Shown: in pieces, positions 17,793 to 26,284 of the stretch
Numbering within the stretch: position 1 is the stretch's first letter
Layout: each line of letters starts with the position of its first letter
NCBI RefSeq assembly: GCF_021531715.1
Contig: NZ_JAFBIT010000001.1
Location: 806,001 to 870,000 of the forward strand
Length of the DNA: 64,000 bases
Source of the DNA: Anaeromassilibacillus senegalensis
Lineage (GTDB): Bacteria > Bacillota > Clostridia > Oscillospirales > Acutalibacteraceae
Direction: 5' to 3'
Translations under genes and position numbers: made by a program
The notes under the pieces: generated by a model
Told to the model about the DNA's origin: nothing
The model's database searches: none
Seen by the model: only the letters and a program-made list of their open reading frames with translations

Positions 17793-18653
17793 ATGAAAAC
17801 ATCAACTGAAATTGCTTCGGCAGCGCACATCATCGGCGAAGAAAAGACGCTGGAGTATCTCGCAAAAGCCGGTTTTGATGCATGGGATTTTTCCATGTTT
17901 GATATGTGCCACTACGATTGGCGCACGCAGAGCTTTTCCGCATCCACCCATCCGCTGGCGACTGACAATTATCTTGCCTTTGCCAGAAGACTGAAGCGGA
18001 TCGGTCTCGATAACGGCATCGTCTGCAACCAATCGCACGCCCCGTTCCCCAGCGATTGCGCTGAGATTCGCTCCTATCTCAAACGGGCCATCGAGTGCAC
18101 GGCGGAGGCAGGCGGGCAGATCTGTATCATTCACCCTGCCAATAATCGGTCAGCGCAGGCAAACGCCGAAATGTATCTGGAGCTTCTCCCGTTTGCAAAG
18201 GATTGCGGCGTAAAGATTGCGGCCGAGAACATGTGGAACTGGAACCGAGAAAAGGATGAATCCACTTTTGCTGCCTGCGCAAGTACGGAGAGCTTTCTCG
18301 AACATCTCGACGCGGTGAACGACGATTTCCTCGTCGCCTGTCTGGATGTCGGACACGCTGAAATGCGCGGCTCCGGATCGGGAGCAGTGGCTATGATCCG
18401 TGCTCTGAACAGCCGCCTGCAGGCGCTCCACCTGCACGACAACGACCGGTGGCACGACTCGCACCAGATCCCGCTTTCGATGTTCATCGATTTTGATGCC
18501 GTTGTAAGCGCGCTGAAGGAGATCGATTACAAAGGCTACTTCACGCTGGAAGCCGACCAATACCTCGGTGCATACAGCGAAGAGAATATTTTTGAAGGTA
18601 TCTGCAGCTTATATGCAAGTGTGCGAAAGCTCGCCGATATGTTTGAAGCATAA
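17793..18653 (+). CDS. Sugar phosphate isomerase/epimerase-like TIM-barrel protein
   Basis: 286 residues of the xylose-isomerase-like/AP-endonuclease-2 TIM-barrel superfamily. Likely metal ligands are in IIHPANN (about 111), IAAENMWNW (about 145), LDVGHAEM (about 184), LHLHDND (about 211) and FTLEAD (about 250). Members isomerise or epimerise sugars and inositols; the substrate is unknown. Start ATG 17793 follows CAGGAGGT. It is the last gene of the plus-strand run and ends in a two-way terminator. Confidence 0.83.
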   Translation: MKTSTEIASAAHIIGEEKTLEYLAKAGFDAWDFSMFDMCHYDWRTQSFSASTHPLATDNYLAFARRLKRIGLDNGIVCNQSHAPFPSDCAEIRSYLKRAIECTAEAGGQICIIHPANNRSAQANAEMYLELLPFAKDCGVKIAAENMWNWNREKDESTFAACASTESFLEHLDAVNDDFLVACLDVGHAEMRGSGSGAVAMIRALNSRLQALHLHDNDRWHDSHQIPLSMFIDFDAVVSALKEIDYKGYFTLEADQYLGAYSEENIFEGICSLYASVRKLADMFEA

Positions 18654-18656
18654 GCC

Positions 18657-18686
18657 AAGACGGCACCGGATTTCCGGCGCCGTCTT
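18657..18686. terminator. Bidirectional terminator between convergent genes
   Basis: AAGACGGC-a-CCGG-loop-CCGG-c-GCCGTCTT, a nearly perfect 12-bp stem, 3 bp after the isomerase stop and overlapping the comEA stop. The stem's own AA/TT ends give short T-tracts both ways. Confidence 0.75.
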
Positions 18687-19044
18687 ACTGTTCACAGAGA
18701 ATATATGGTTTGAGCTTTTCGAGCAGCGCATCGCCGATGCCCTGGACCTCCCGCAGCTCGCCGACGTCGTGAAACGCGCCGTTTTCCTCGCGGTATGCGA
18801 TGATCCGCGCGGCGAGCACTGCCCCGATGCCGGGCAGCTCTGCAAGCTCCTCTGCGGAGGCCGTATTGATGTTGACCCTGTCTGTGTTTGTTTCTATTCC
18901 CACATCACACACGAGTGCAGTGGTTCTCGCAACGCGATACGGCTGCAGAACCTCGTGTTCGGTGAGGACACACGAAACAACCAGCGCACAGCCGATCAGA
19001 AACAGCGCAAACAGCAGAACCATCCTTTGAAATCCGGATTTCAA
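18685..19044 (-). CDS. comEA: ComEA-type helix-hairpin-helix DNA-binding protein
   Basis: 119 residues: an N-terminal membrane anchor (about 8-25), a short linker, then two HhH motifs (RVNINTASAEELAELPGIG and FHDVGELREVQGIGDALL, about 55-115). Matches ComEA, the membrane DNA receptor that hands DNA to ComEC. It is shorter than Bacillus ComEA because the SLBB domain between the anchor and HhH is missing. Last gene of the lspA-rluD-comEA run; GGGGAGGG precedes the start. Confidence 0.85.
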   Translation of the reverse strand: MKSGFQRMVLLFALFLIGCALVVSCVLTEHEVLQPYRVARTTALVCDVGIETNTDRVNINTASAEELAELPGIGAVLAARIIAYREENGAFHDVGELREVQGIGDALLEKLKPYILCEQ

Positions 19045-19070
19045 GGCCCTCCCCCTTTCCCCTGCGCGTC

Positions 19071-19991
19071 TTATTCCTCCGGGCGAAGCGTGCGCAGAAA
19101 ATCGGTAAAATACGGCGGCAGCGGCGCTTCAAACTCCATGTACGCGCCGGTTCGTGGGTGGATAAAGCCAATAAGCCCGGCGTGAAGGCACTGGCCGTGC
19201 AGTGACGTGATGACCTTCTTCGGCCCGTAGACCGGATCGCCCGCGACAGGATGGCCGATATACGCCATGTGCACGCGAATCTGGTGCGTACGGCCCGTCT
19301 CAAGCCGCAGACGAAGCTGCGTGAAGCCGGTGAAGTTCTGCGTGACAAAGTAATGCGTCACGGCGTCGCGCGCACTCGGCGACTGCTGCACTGCCATACG
19401 CTTGCGGTCCTGCGGATGGCGGGCGATCGGCGCATCGACCGTGCCGTCCTCCCGGATACGTCCGTAAACGACGGCGCGGTATTCACGCGTGAAGCTGTGC
19501 GCCTTGATCTGCTCCGCCAGATGGCGGTGCGCCGTGTCGTTTTTCGCGACAATCAACAGTCCGCTCGTATCCTTATCAATGCGGTGTACAATGCCGGGGC
19601 GGATGACGCCGTTGATGCCGGAGAGCGAATCGCCGCAGTGATGCAGAAGGGCGTTGACGAGCGTGCCGTCATAGTTGCCCGCCGCCGGATGCACCACCAT
19701 CCCCTTCGGCTTATTCACGACAAGCAGATCGCCGTCCTCATACACGATATCGAGCGGGATATTCTCCGGTCGGACGTCGAGCGGGCGCGCAGGCGGGATT
19801 TCCACCACAAGCACACTGCCCAGCGGCAGCTTTGCGCTTTTCGCCACCGGCTTTCCGTCCCAAAAAACGTGTCCGCCGACAATCAAATTCTGCACGGCGG
19901 AACGCGAAAGCTCCGGCAGCGCGGCGGAAATCGCCTTATCCGCGCGCATACCGGATTCGGTTATAATGATTTCACGGTTCTGATCCGTCAT
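19071..19991 (-). CDS. rluD: RluA/RluD-family 23S rRNA pseudouridine synthase
   Basis: 306 residues. Converts uridine to pseudouridine in large-subunit rRNA. N-terminal S4 domain (DKAISAALPELSRSAVQNLI, about 15-60) and catalytic core with GIVHRIDKDTSGLLIVAK (catalytic Asp in HRIDKDT, about 135) and the C-terminal LETGRTHQIRVHM..GHPVAGDPVYG. The start ATG overlaps the end of lspA by 20 bp, the usual Firmicutes lspA-rluD coupling. Confidence 0.93.
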   Translation of the reverse strand: MTDQNREIIITESGMRADKAISAALPELSRSAVQNLIVGGHVFWDGKPVAKSAKLPLGSVLVVEIPPARPLDVRPENIPLDIVYEDGDLLVVNKPKGMVVHPAAGNYDGTLVNALLHHCGDSLSGINGVIRPGIVHRIDKDTSGLLIVAKNDTAHRHLAEQIKAHSFTREYRAVVYGRIREDGTVDAPIARHPQDRKRMAVQQSPSARDAVTHYFVTQNFTGFTQLRLRLETGRTHQIRVHMAYIGHPVAGDPVYGPKKVITSLHGQCLHAGLIGFIHPRTGAYMEFEAPLPPYFTDFLRTLRPEE

Positions 19992-20466
19992 GTTCTTCCT
20001 TCAGGGCATCGCCCTGCTCCTTCTTATCCTTGATGAACAGATACCAGACGGCAAAAAGGATCGCACCGACAACCACACAGCAATCCGCGAAATTGAAAAC
20101 ATACGGAAAAAACAGCACGTGGATATAATCGACAACATAGCCGAACGCAAAGCGGTCGATCAGATTGCCGATGCCGCCAGCAACGACCAGAATACAAGCC
20201 GTATTGGAGAGGAACGTATGGTGCTTATAGCGAAACAAAAAGACGAGAAGCGCCAGGGAAAGCAGCATCGTCAGAACCATGATGACCCATGAGAAGCCGG
20301 AAAAAAAGCCGAAGGCTGCGCCGGTGTTCTCAATATAGGTGAACTCCAGAAGTCCCGGAATGCAGGTGATACTCCCGATGGGCTTTAAATTCGTGATGAC
20401 GGTCATTTTGATGAACTGATCGATCGCCGTCAGCGCGGCGACTAAGAAAAGCATGAGAAAAGGCAA
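19972..20466 (-). CDS. lspA: Lipoprotein signal peptidase (signal peptidase II)
   Basis: 164-residue four-helix membrane aspartyl protease that removes signal peptides from diacylglyceryl-lipoproteins. Catalytic Asp residues are in GGIGNLIDR and VFNFADC; the conserved NTGAAFG and VVDYIH are present. Start chosen at TTG 20466 because AAGGAGA lies 6 nt upstream; the ORF can be extended to 20505 or begin at ATG 20454. A substrate, the prophage Ltp lipoprotein, is encoded in this window. Confidence 0.93.
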   Translation of the reverse strand: MPFLMLFLVAALTAIDQFIKMTVITNLKPIGSITCIPGLLEFTYIENTGAAFGFFSGFSWVIMVLTMLLSLALLVFLFRYKHHTFLSNTACILVVAGGIGNLIDRFAFGYVVDYIHVLFFPYVFNFADCCVVVGAILFAVWYLFIKDKKEQGDALKEEHDGSEP

Positions 20467-20538
20467 AGAAATTCTCCTTACAATCCGAAAGGCGCAAGCC
20501 GGCAAAGCCGGTCTGCACCTTGGATTTCATGTTATTTG

Positions 20539-23340
20539 TTACGAAAGAGCTTTTGCGCAGCGCTCGCAGAGGTCCGGATGTTCCGGATCGCTGCCGACTG
20601 TGGACGAATACGCCCAGCAGCGCATGCACTTGTGGCCTTCCGCCTTCTCAACGAGCACCGAGAGGCCGAGCGCCTCATCTGTAAGCGTACCGCCCTCGCC
20701 GTCGACGATCTCTGTCTGCGAGACGATAAAGACTGTGGAAAGCTCCGGCTCAACGGACTTGAGGAAGTCGTAGAGTTCACCCGTGCAGTAGAGCGTGACC
20801 TTCGCATCGAGCGAAGCGCCGATCGTCTTTTCAGCACGCGCATTCTCGAGCGCCTTCTTCACGACGTCGCGGATCTCGTGGATCTTATCCCAGCGCGCGA
20901 CAAAGTCCTCAGAGACCTGCTCGCCGGTGCGCTCGCTGACAAGCTGCGGCATCTGGTTGTACACGACATGGCGCGCGTCGCAATCCTTGTCGTGCGGCAT
21001 GCTCTGCCAGATCTCATCGGAGGTGAATGCGAGGATCGGCGCGATCAAACGCGTCATCGCATCGAGGATGATATACATCGCAGTCTGTGCGGCGCGGCGC
21101 TCCTTGGAATCCTTCTTCTCTGTATAGAGACGATCCTTGATGACGTCGAGATAGAAGTTCGACATGTCGACAACACAGAAGTTGTGAATCGCATGGTAAG
21201 CCAGATGGAACTCGAAGGACTCATAGCCCTCGCGAGCCTTCAGAATGAGCTGATCGAGGCGGTTCAGCGCCCATTTATCGATGGAAAGCATATCGGAGAC
21301 CGCAACGCTGTCCGTATCCGGATTGAAATCGGAAAGGTTGCCGAGCATGTAACGCGCGGTGTTGCGGATCTTGCGGTACGCATCGGAAAGCTGCTTGAGG
21401 ATTTCCGGGGAAATGCGGATATCGGCATGGTAATCGGAGGATGCGACCCACAGACGCAGAATATCCGCGCCGTATTTCTCGATGATCTCCTGCGGCGCGA
21501 TGCCGTTGCCGAGCGACTTGTGCATCGCTCTGCCCTGGCCGTCGACAACCCAGCCGTGCGTGACAACCGCCTTATACGGCGCCTTGCCGCGCCATGCGAT
21601 GGAGGTCAGCAGCGAGGACTGGAACCAGCCGCGGTACTGATCAGCGCCTTCAAGGTACAGATCTGCCGGCCAGTGGAGATAATCGCGCTCATCGCAGACA
21701 GCGGCATGTGTGACGCCGGAATCGAACCAGACGTCCATGATGTCGCGTTCCTTTGTAAACGACGTGCAGCCGCATTTTTCGCACTTGAAGCTTGCAGGCA
21801 GAATCTCTTCCGCGCTCTTCGCGTACCAAGCATCGGAGCCCTCTTCGCGGAACAGGTCGGCAACGACCTGCATGGCCTCCTTGGAGATCAGCGGCTCGCC
21901 GCAATCCTTGCAGTAGAAGATCGGAATCGGAACGCCCCAGCGGCGCTGGCGGGAAATACACCAGTCGTTGCGATCGCGAACCATCGAGGAAATGCGGTCC
22001 TCGCCCCAGCCCGGGATCCACTTGACGCCCTTGATGGCCTCAAGCGCCTGATCCTTGATCGCATCGACCGAGCAGAACCACTGCTCTGTCGCGCGGAACA
22101 GAACCGACGTCTTGCAGCGCCAGCAGTGCGGGTACTGGTGGATGATCTTCTGGAGCGCGAACAGACTGCCTGTCTCCTCCAGATGCTTTGCGATAACCTT
22201 GTTGGCCTCATCCGTCGTGAGACCGGCGACAAAATCGCCCGCCTCCGCCGTCATTCTGCCGTGGCTGTCCACAGGAACAACAACCGGGATCTCCGGATAG
22301 TGGTTGTGGCAGACGTCATAGTCCTCGACACCGTGGCCCGGGGCCGTATGGACACAGCCGGTACCGCTCTCGAGCGTAACGTGATCGCCGACAATGACGA
22401 GCGACGTGCGGTCGAGGAACGGGTGCGCCGTCTTCATATACTCGAGGTCGGCGCCCTGCAGCGTACCGACAATCTCATAATCGGTTTTACCTGCGGCCTG
22501 CATGGCGGACTCGGTCAGCGCCGTCGCCATGACATAGTATTCGTCACCGCTCTTGACGAGGGAATATTCAAAGGTCGGGCCGACGCAAATCGCAACGTTC
22601 GCCGGGAGCGTCCACGTTGTCGTCGTCCAGATCACGAAGTAGGTCTTTTCAAGGTCAGCGCCGAGCTTTGTCAGCAGACCCTTGTCGTCCGTCACACGGA
22701 ACTTGACATAGATGGAATGGCACGGATCTTCCGCGTACTCGATTTCCGCTTCCGCAAGCGCCGTCTCACACTCCGGACACCAGTAAACCGGCTTCAGGCC
22801 CTTGTAGATAAAGCCCTTTGTCGCCATCTCGGAGAAGATCTCAATCTGCTTCGCTTCAAACTCCTTGCGCAGCGTGATATACGGATTGTCCCACTCGCCG
22901 ATGCCGCCGAGACGCTTGAAGGAATTGCGCTGCTCGTCGAGATAGCTCAGCGCATATTTGCGGCAGAGCGCACGCAGCTCCACTTCCGACATTGTGGCCG
23001 CATTTGCAACGCCCGCCTCACGGCGCGCCTTCAACTCGGTCGGCAGGCCGTGCGTATCCCAGCCGGGGACATACGGCGCCTTGAAGCCGGACATATTCTT
23101 ATAGCGAACGATAAAATCCTTGAGCGTCTTGTTCAGCGCTGTGCCGAGATGGATATCGCCATTGGCGTACGGAGGGCCGTCGTGAAGAACATAGAGCGGC
23201 TTGCCCTCGTTTTTCTCCAGTACCGTTTCATATACTTTATCCTCATACCACTTTTCAAGCATGACCGGCTCCCGCTTCGGAAGTCCGGCCTGCATGGAAA
23301 AGTCGGTTTTGGGAAGATTCAATGTGCTTTTATAGTCCAT
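20539..23340 (-). CDS. ileS: Isoleucyl-tRNA synthetase
   Basis: 933 residues, bacterial (type 1) class Ia synthetase. HIGH-equivalent GPPYANGDIHLGTALNK (about 55-70), editing domain with GTGCVHTAPGHG and YDVC, KMSKS-equivalent MHKSLGNG (about 605), and a C-terminal zinc site CMRCW...C..C in the last 30 residues. An additional cysteine pair, YCKDCG/CEKCGC, lies in the middle. Directly downstream of divIVA with 29 bp between, so it has no separate T-box leader here. Co-transcription with cell-division genes follows the known Firmicutes order. Confidence 0.96.
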   Translation of the reverse strand: MDYKSTLNLPKTDFSMQAGLPKREPVMLEKWYEDKVYETVLEKNEGKPLYVLHDGPPYANGDIHLGTALNKTLKDFIVRYKNMSGFKAPYVPGWDTHGLPTELKARREAGVANAATMSEVELRALCRKYALSYLDEQRNSFKRLGGIGEWDNPYITLRKEFEAKQIEIFSEMATKGFIYKGLKPVYWCPECETALAEAEIEYAEDPCHSIYVKFRVTDDKGLLTKLGADLEKTYFVIWTTTTWTLPANVAICVGPTFEYSLVKSGDEYYVMATALTESAMQAAGKTDYEIVGTLQGADLEYMKTAHPFLDRTSLVIVGDHVTLESGTGCVHTAPGHGVEDYDVCHNHYPEIPVVVPVDSHGRMTAEAGDFVAGLTTDEANKVIAKHLEETGSLFALQKIIHQYPHCWRCKTSVLFRATEQWFCSVDAIKDQALEAIKGVKWIPGWGEDRISSMVRDRNDWCISRQRRWGVPIPIFYCKDCGEPLISKEAMQVVADLFREEGSDAWYAKSAEEILPASFKCEKCGCTSFTKERDIMDVWFDSGVTHAAVCDERDYLHWPADLYLEGADQYRGWFQSSLLTSIAWRGKAPYKAVVTHGWVVDGQGRAMHKSLGNGIAPQEIIEKYGADILRLWVASSDYHADIRISPEILKQLSDAYRKIRNTARYMLGNLSDFNPDTDSVAVSDMLSIDKWALNRLDQLILKAREGYESFEFHLAYHAIHNFCVVDMSNFYLDVIKDRLYTEKKDSKERRAAQTAMYIILDAMTRLIAPILAFTSDEIWQSMPHDKDCDARHVVYNQMPQLVSERTGEQVSEDFVARWDKIHEIRDVVKKALENARAEKTIGASLDAKVTLYCTGELYDFLKSVEPELSTVFIVSQTEIVDGEGGTLTDEALGLSVLVEKAEGHKCMRCWAYSSTVGSDPEHPDLCERCAKALS

Positions 23341-23369
23341 GCTGAAGTAAACCGTGCCTTTCTGTTGTT

Positions 23370-24299
23370 TTATTTTCTCTTAAATTTGCCCTTTTTCTTC
23401 GTCGTATCCTCGATACCGAATTCCAGGGTGCTGAAAAGGGAATCCTTTTCTTTCTGCAGCGTCTCGGGAATATCCGCATAGGCGTTCAGATCAAGGCCGA
23501 TGCCGTTGAACTGCTCCTTGATGTACGCGTCCTTGTCATAGACAGGCGCGGCGGCCTTCGGCGCAGACTGGACAGGCTCTGCCGGAACCGGGATGATAAC
23601 TTCCTCAGGCTCCTTTTCACGCTGCGCAGCGGCAGGAACCGGAATTTCTTCCTCCTCCGGCTCAGCGACAGGCTTCGGCTCTTCCTTAACGGGTTCGGGC
23701 TTTACAGCAGCGGGCTTTGCAGCCGGCTGTTCCTCCTCGGGCTCCTCTTCTGCGGTAAATTCAGGAATCTTCTCAATAACCGCAATGTGCTCGCGGTAAA
23801 TCTCGTAGAGAGACGCGCGGAACGCAGTAACCTCGCGCTTCATCGCTTCAAGCTCCTTCTCCTTTTCCGCAATCTGCACCTTGTAGGAATCGACAAGATT
23901 CTGGGATTTCGCTCTTGCCTCAGCCAGAATCGATTCCGCCTTGGCATTCGCATCGGAAACAATCGTCTCCGCCTTGGCCTTGGCCTCACGGATCGACGCG
24001 CTGCCCAAACGCTGTGCGCTGAGAATGGCTTCCTTGATGCCGTCCTCATCGGCGCGATAAGCCTCAATCTTCTCGGCCAGAATAGAAAGCTTCTCCTGCA
24101 GCTCCGCGTTCTTCGCCGTGAGCTCCGCAATCTTTGAGGAGGTATCCGTTGTGCGCGATTTTGCATCCGCGTTTTCCTTCGCCAATGCGGTCACGGTTTC
24201 CAATACCTCATCAATAAACTGATCTACATCATCCGAATTATAGCCGGAGAAATTCGATTTTCTGAAGCTGACTTCATTGATGTCCTTAATCGATAACAT
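23370..24299 (-). CDS. divIVA: DivIVA-family cell-pole/division protein
   Basis: 309 residues. N-terminal DivIVA lipid-binding domain (IKDINEVSFRKSNFSGYNSDDVDQFIDEVL, split here as FRKSNFSGYNSDDVDQF, about 12-28), then long coiled coil (about 30-180, with an Ala/Lys/Glu-rich REAKAKAETIV repeat), then an extended Pro/Glu/Val-rich linker (about 190-265) before a short conserved end. It marks negatively curved membrane and organises division or growth. The C-terminal linker is longer than in Bacillus. Confidence 0.92.
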   Translation of the reverse strand: MLSIKDINEVSFRKSNFSGYNSDDVDQFIDEVLETVTALAKENADAKSRTTDTSSKIAELTAKNAELQEKLSILAEKIEAYRADEDGIKEAILSAQRLGSASIREAKAKAETIVSDANAKAESILAEARAKSQNLVDSYKVQIAEKEKELEAMKREVTAFRASLYEIYREHIAVIEKIPEFTAEEEPEEEQPAAKPAAVKPEPVKEEPKPVAEPEEEEIPVPAAAQREKEPEEVIIPVPAEPVQSAPKAAAPVYDKDAYIKEQFNGIGLDLNAYADIPETLQKEKDSLFSTLEFGIEDTTKKKGKFKRK

Positions 24300-24309
24300 G
24301 TTAAGCCTC

Positions 24310-25056
24310 CTATATGTATTTTCTGCATTTTATGGACAGACGACCCTTTTTGGTCTTTGGGCCGAGTGAATCAACAATAAACCGCCCACAGCGGCGGATC
24401 GAGATCGTATCGCCCTGCGCAATGCGCGCGGAGACCGATAACGTCTCCCGGTGATTGACAGACACAAGACCGCCTGTTATCATCTGCGCGGCCGTCTCCC
24501 TGCCGGAGCTTATCAGCAGCGCGACAAGGCAATCCAGCCGTTCGGATGCGATGACGCCGCCGATCGGCTGAAAGCTGTGCGCAATGGGCAGCGGCTCCGA
24601 AAAGCCCTCTGTGATGCGCACGCCCACCCGGCCAATCTTTTCGATCTGCGAGAGAAAATGCGGCGCAAGCTCTGTTTTGACAAACAGCACGGCACGCCCC
24701 GCTTCGACGAGAATGTCGCCGACCGAGGCGCGGACAACACCCTGCGCAAGAAAGGAGCCGAGAAAATCGCGGTGTGATAGCGTATCTTGCTTTCTATATT
24801 GCACCGTCAGGCCAACAAGCGGGAAAAGCGATTCATCCGGCTCAAGGTAATCCGGAAACACGCCGAGCAAAACGCGTTCTGCGTCCGCCCAGCCGCCGAA
24901 AAACCGGTAATTTTCTGCACGGCAGTGCCGCAGGTAATCTTCAGCAGCCGCGCGCTCCGAAAGATCGAGGAAGCCGAGGAAGGCGGGACGCTTTTCACCC
25001 AGCCGCACACAGTCGGCTACCTTTGCCTCAAATAGCTTTTGCTCCTGTGCGCCCAT
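24310..25056 (-). CDS. ylmH: YlmH-like S4 RNA-binding protein
   Basis: 248 residues. N- and middle domains of the YlmH fold and a C-terminal S4 domain (about 180-245; ETAAQMITGGLVSVNHRE). In Firmicutes, YlmH acts on ribosomes (a role in ribosome rescue is described for this family) and sits in the division cluster. Its start follows the sepF stop by 4 bp, with only a weak ribosome site, which suggests coupling. The membrane gene ylmG, usually between sepF and ylmH, is absent. Confidence 0.87.
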   Translation of the reverse strand: MGAQEQKLFEAKVADCVRLGEKRPAFLGFLDLSERAAAEDYLRHCRAENYRFFGGWADAERVLLGVFPDYLEPDESLFPLVGLTVQYRKQDTLSHRDFLGSFLAQGVVRASVGDILVEAGRAVLFVKTELAPHFLSQIEKIGRVGVRITEGFSEPLPIAHSFQPIGGVIASERLDCLVALLISSGRETAAQMITGGLVSVNHRETLSVSARIAQGDTISIRRCGRFIVDSLGPKTKKGRLSIKCRKYI

Positions 25057-25060
25057 GGGA

Positions 25061-25531
25061 TCAGAAGTATACGCCGTTGTGCTCCAGCTCGTCCATAACC
25101 TCGTCGCCGCTCAGATCGACATTGTACGGCGTGATGATAAACGTGCTTGTGGAAACGCGCTTGATCTTGCCGTCGTTTGCATAGGCAACGCCGCTGAGGA
25201 AGTCCAAAATCCGTCTGGCCTCCTCTTTCTGCGTGCTCTCGAGATTCAGAATCACGGTATGCTTGTTATTCAGCTCATCGGCAATGCCGCGTGTCTCCTC
25301 GCCGAAGGAAATCGGGCGGAAAACAACAACCTGCACGTGTGCTCTCGAATTTATATTGACGACGCGGTTCGAGGAACCGGATGAAAAAGACGTACGGCGC
25401 GAAGACGTCTGCGGCTCCTCGCGATCGTCATAGCTTGCAGAGGATTCTGCCGGCTCGTCATCATAGTATTCATCGTACTCGTCATCGGGCGGATTCCACA
25501 TCTTCTGAAGTTTCTCAACCAAACCTGCCAT
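25061..25531 (-). CDS. sepF: Cell division protein SepF
   Basis: 156 residues. N-terminal amphipathic membrane-targeting helix (MAGLVEKLQKMWNPP), an acidic Asp/Glu/Tyr-rich linker (about 17-55) and the C-terminal globular SepF domain (about 65-150; VVFRPISFGEETRGIAD, VILNLE, DFLSGVAYANDGKI). It tethers FtsZ to the membrane and shapes the septum. GGAGGT precedes ATG 25531. Confidence 0.93.
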   Translation of the reverse strand: MAGLVEKLQKMWNPPDDEYDEYYDDEPAESSASYDDREEPQTSSRRTSFSSGSSNRVVNINSRAHVQVVVFRPISFGEETRGIADELNNKHTVILNLESTQKEEARRILDFLSGVAYANDGKIKRVSTSTFIITPYNVDLSGDEVMDELEHNGVYF

Positions 25532-25555
25532 TCTATTGTTACCTCCATTTTTCTT

Positions 25556-26284
25556 TTAAGGATAAATGCGCTGACCAAATAAAGACGAACCGATGCGGAC
25601 CATCGTGGAGCCGCAAAGGATCGCTTCCTCGTAATCCGAGGACATGCCCATCGAAAGGCAATTCATAAATACATTATCTATTTTTTTCGCCCCGATGTCA
25701 ATAAAAGATTGCTGCATTCGGAAAAAATAATTGCGAAGTTCCGTTTTTTTGGCGCAAATGGGCGGAATTGCCATTAAACCGTCAACCAGAATACCGGAAA
25801 AAGCGGAAATTTCTTCCAAAAACGCTTCGAGCGCCTCCGGCGCAACGCCGCCCTTACTCTCTTCGCCACCGATGTTGACTTCGACAAGCACACGCATCCG
25901 GCGGCCCGCTTTTTCAGAAAGCCGCGAGATCTCTCCCGCAAGCTTTACGGAATCGACAGACTGGATGCAGTCCACCTTGTCGACGATATATTTCACCTTA
26001 TTGGTCTGTAAGCGCCCAATGATCTGGCCGGAAACACCCGCAGCCCAGTTTATTTTGTCGTATTTTTCGATGAATTCCTGCACACGGTTCTCACCGACAA
26101 AGCGAAGCCCGCAGTCGATGGCGTGGTTGATCACCTCTGCCGGTACCGTCTTCGTCGCCGCAAGAAATGTAATGTCCTCCGGCCTGCGCCCGGAACGGAC
26201 GGCCGCTTCGGCAATCCGCTCGGTGATGACCTTGTAGTTTTCTTCCACGCTCATCAGGCGGGGATCACAGCATTTTTCCGTCAT
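25556..26284 (-). CDS. yggS: YggS-family PLP homeostasis protein
   Basis: 242 residues. Pyridoxal-phosphate-binding protein with alanine-racemase-like N-terminal barrel; the PLP lysine is in FLAATKTVP (about 45), and GENRVQEF, IGRLQTNK, SMGMSSDYEEAI and VRIGSSLFG are conserved. It buffers PLP and is not a racemase. Start chosen at ATG 26284, which overlaps the upstream gene by 20 bp and has GGAAGGGA upstream; an internal ATG at 26254 has no ribosome site. Confidence 0.92.
   Translation of the reverse strand: MTEKCCDPRLMSVEENYKVITERIAEAAVRSGRRPEDITFLAATKTVPAEVINHAIDCGLRFVGENRVQEFIEKYDKINWAAGVSGQIIGRLQTNKVKYIVDKVDCIQSVDSVKLAGEISRLSEKAGRRMRVLVEVNIGGEESKGGVAPEALEAFLEEISAFSGILVDGLMAIPPICAKKTELRNYFFRMQQSFIDIGAKKIDNVFMNCLSMGMSSDYEEAILCGSTMVRIGSSLFGQRIYP

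Noticed and set aside
20536-23481. Very long plus-strand open frame (981 codons) opposite ileS
   Set aside because: It is the antisense shadow of ileS in a GC-rich gene; Arg/Ala/Leu-rich without any family motif, and ileS is complete on the other strand.
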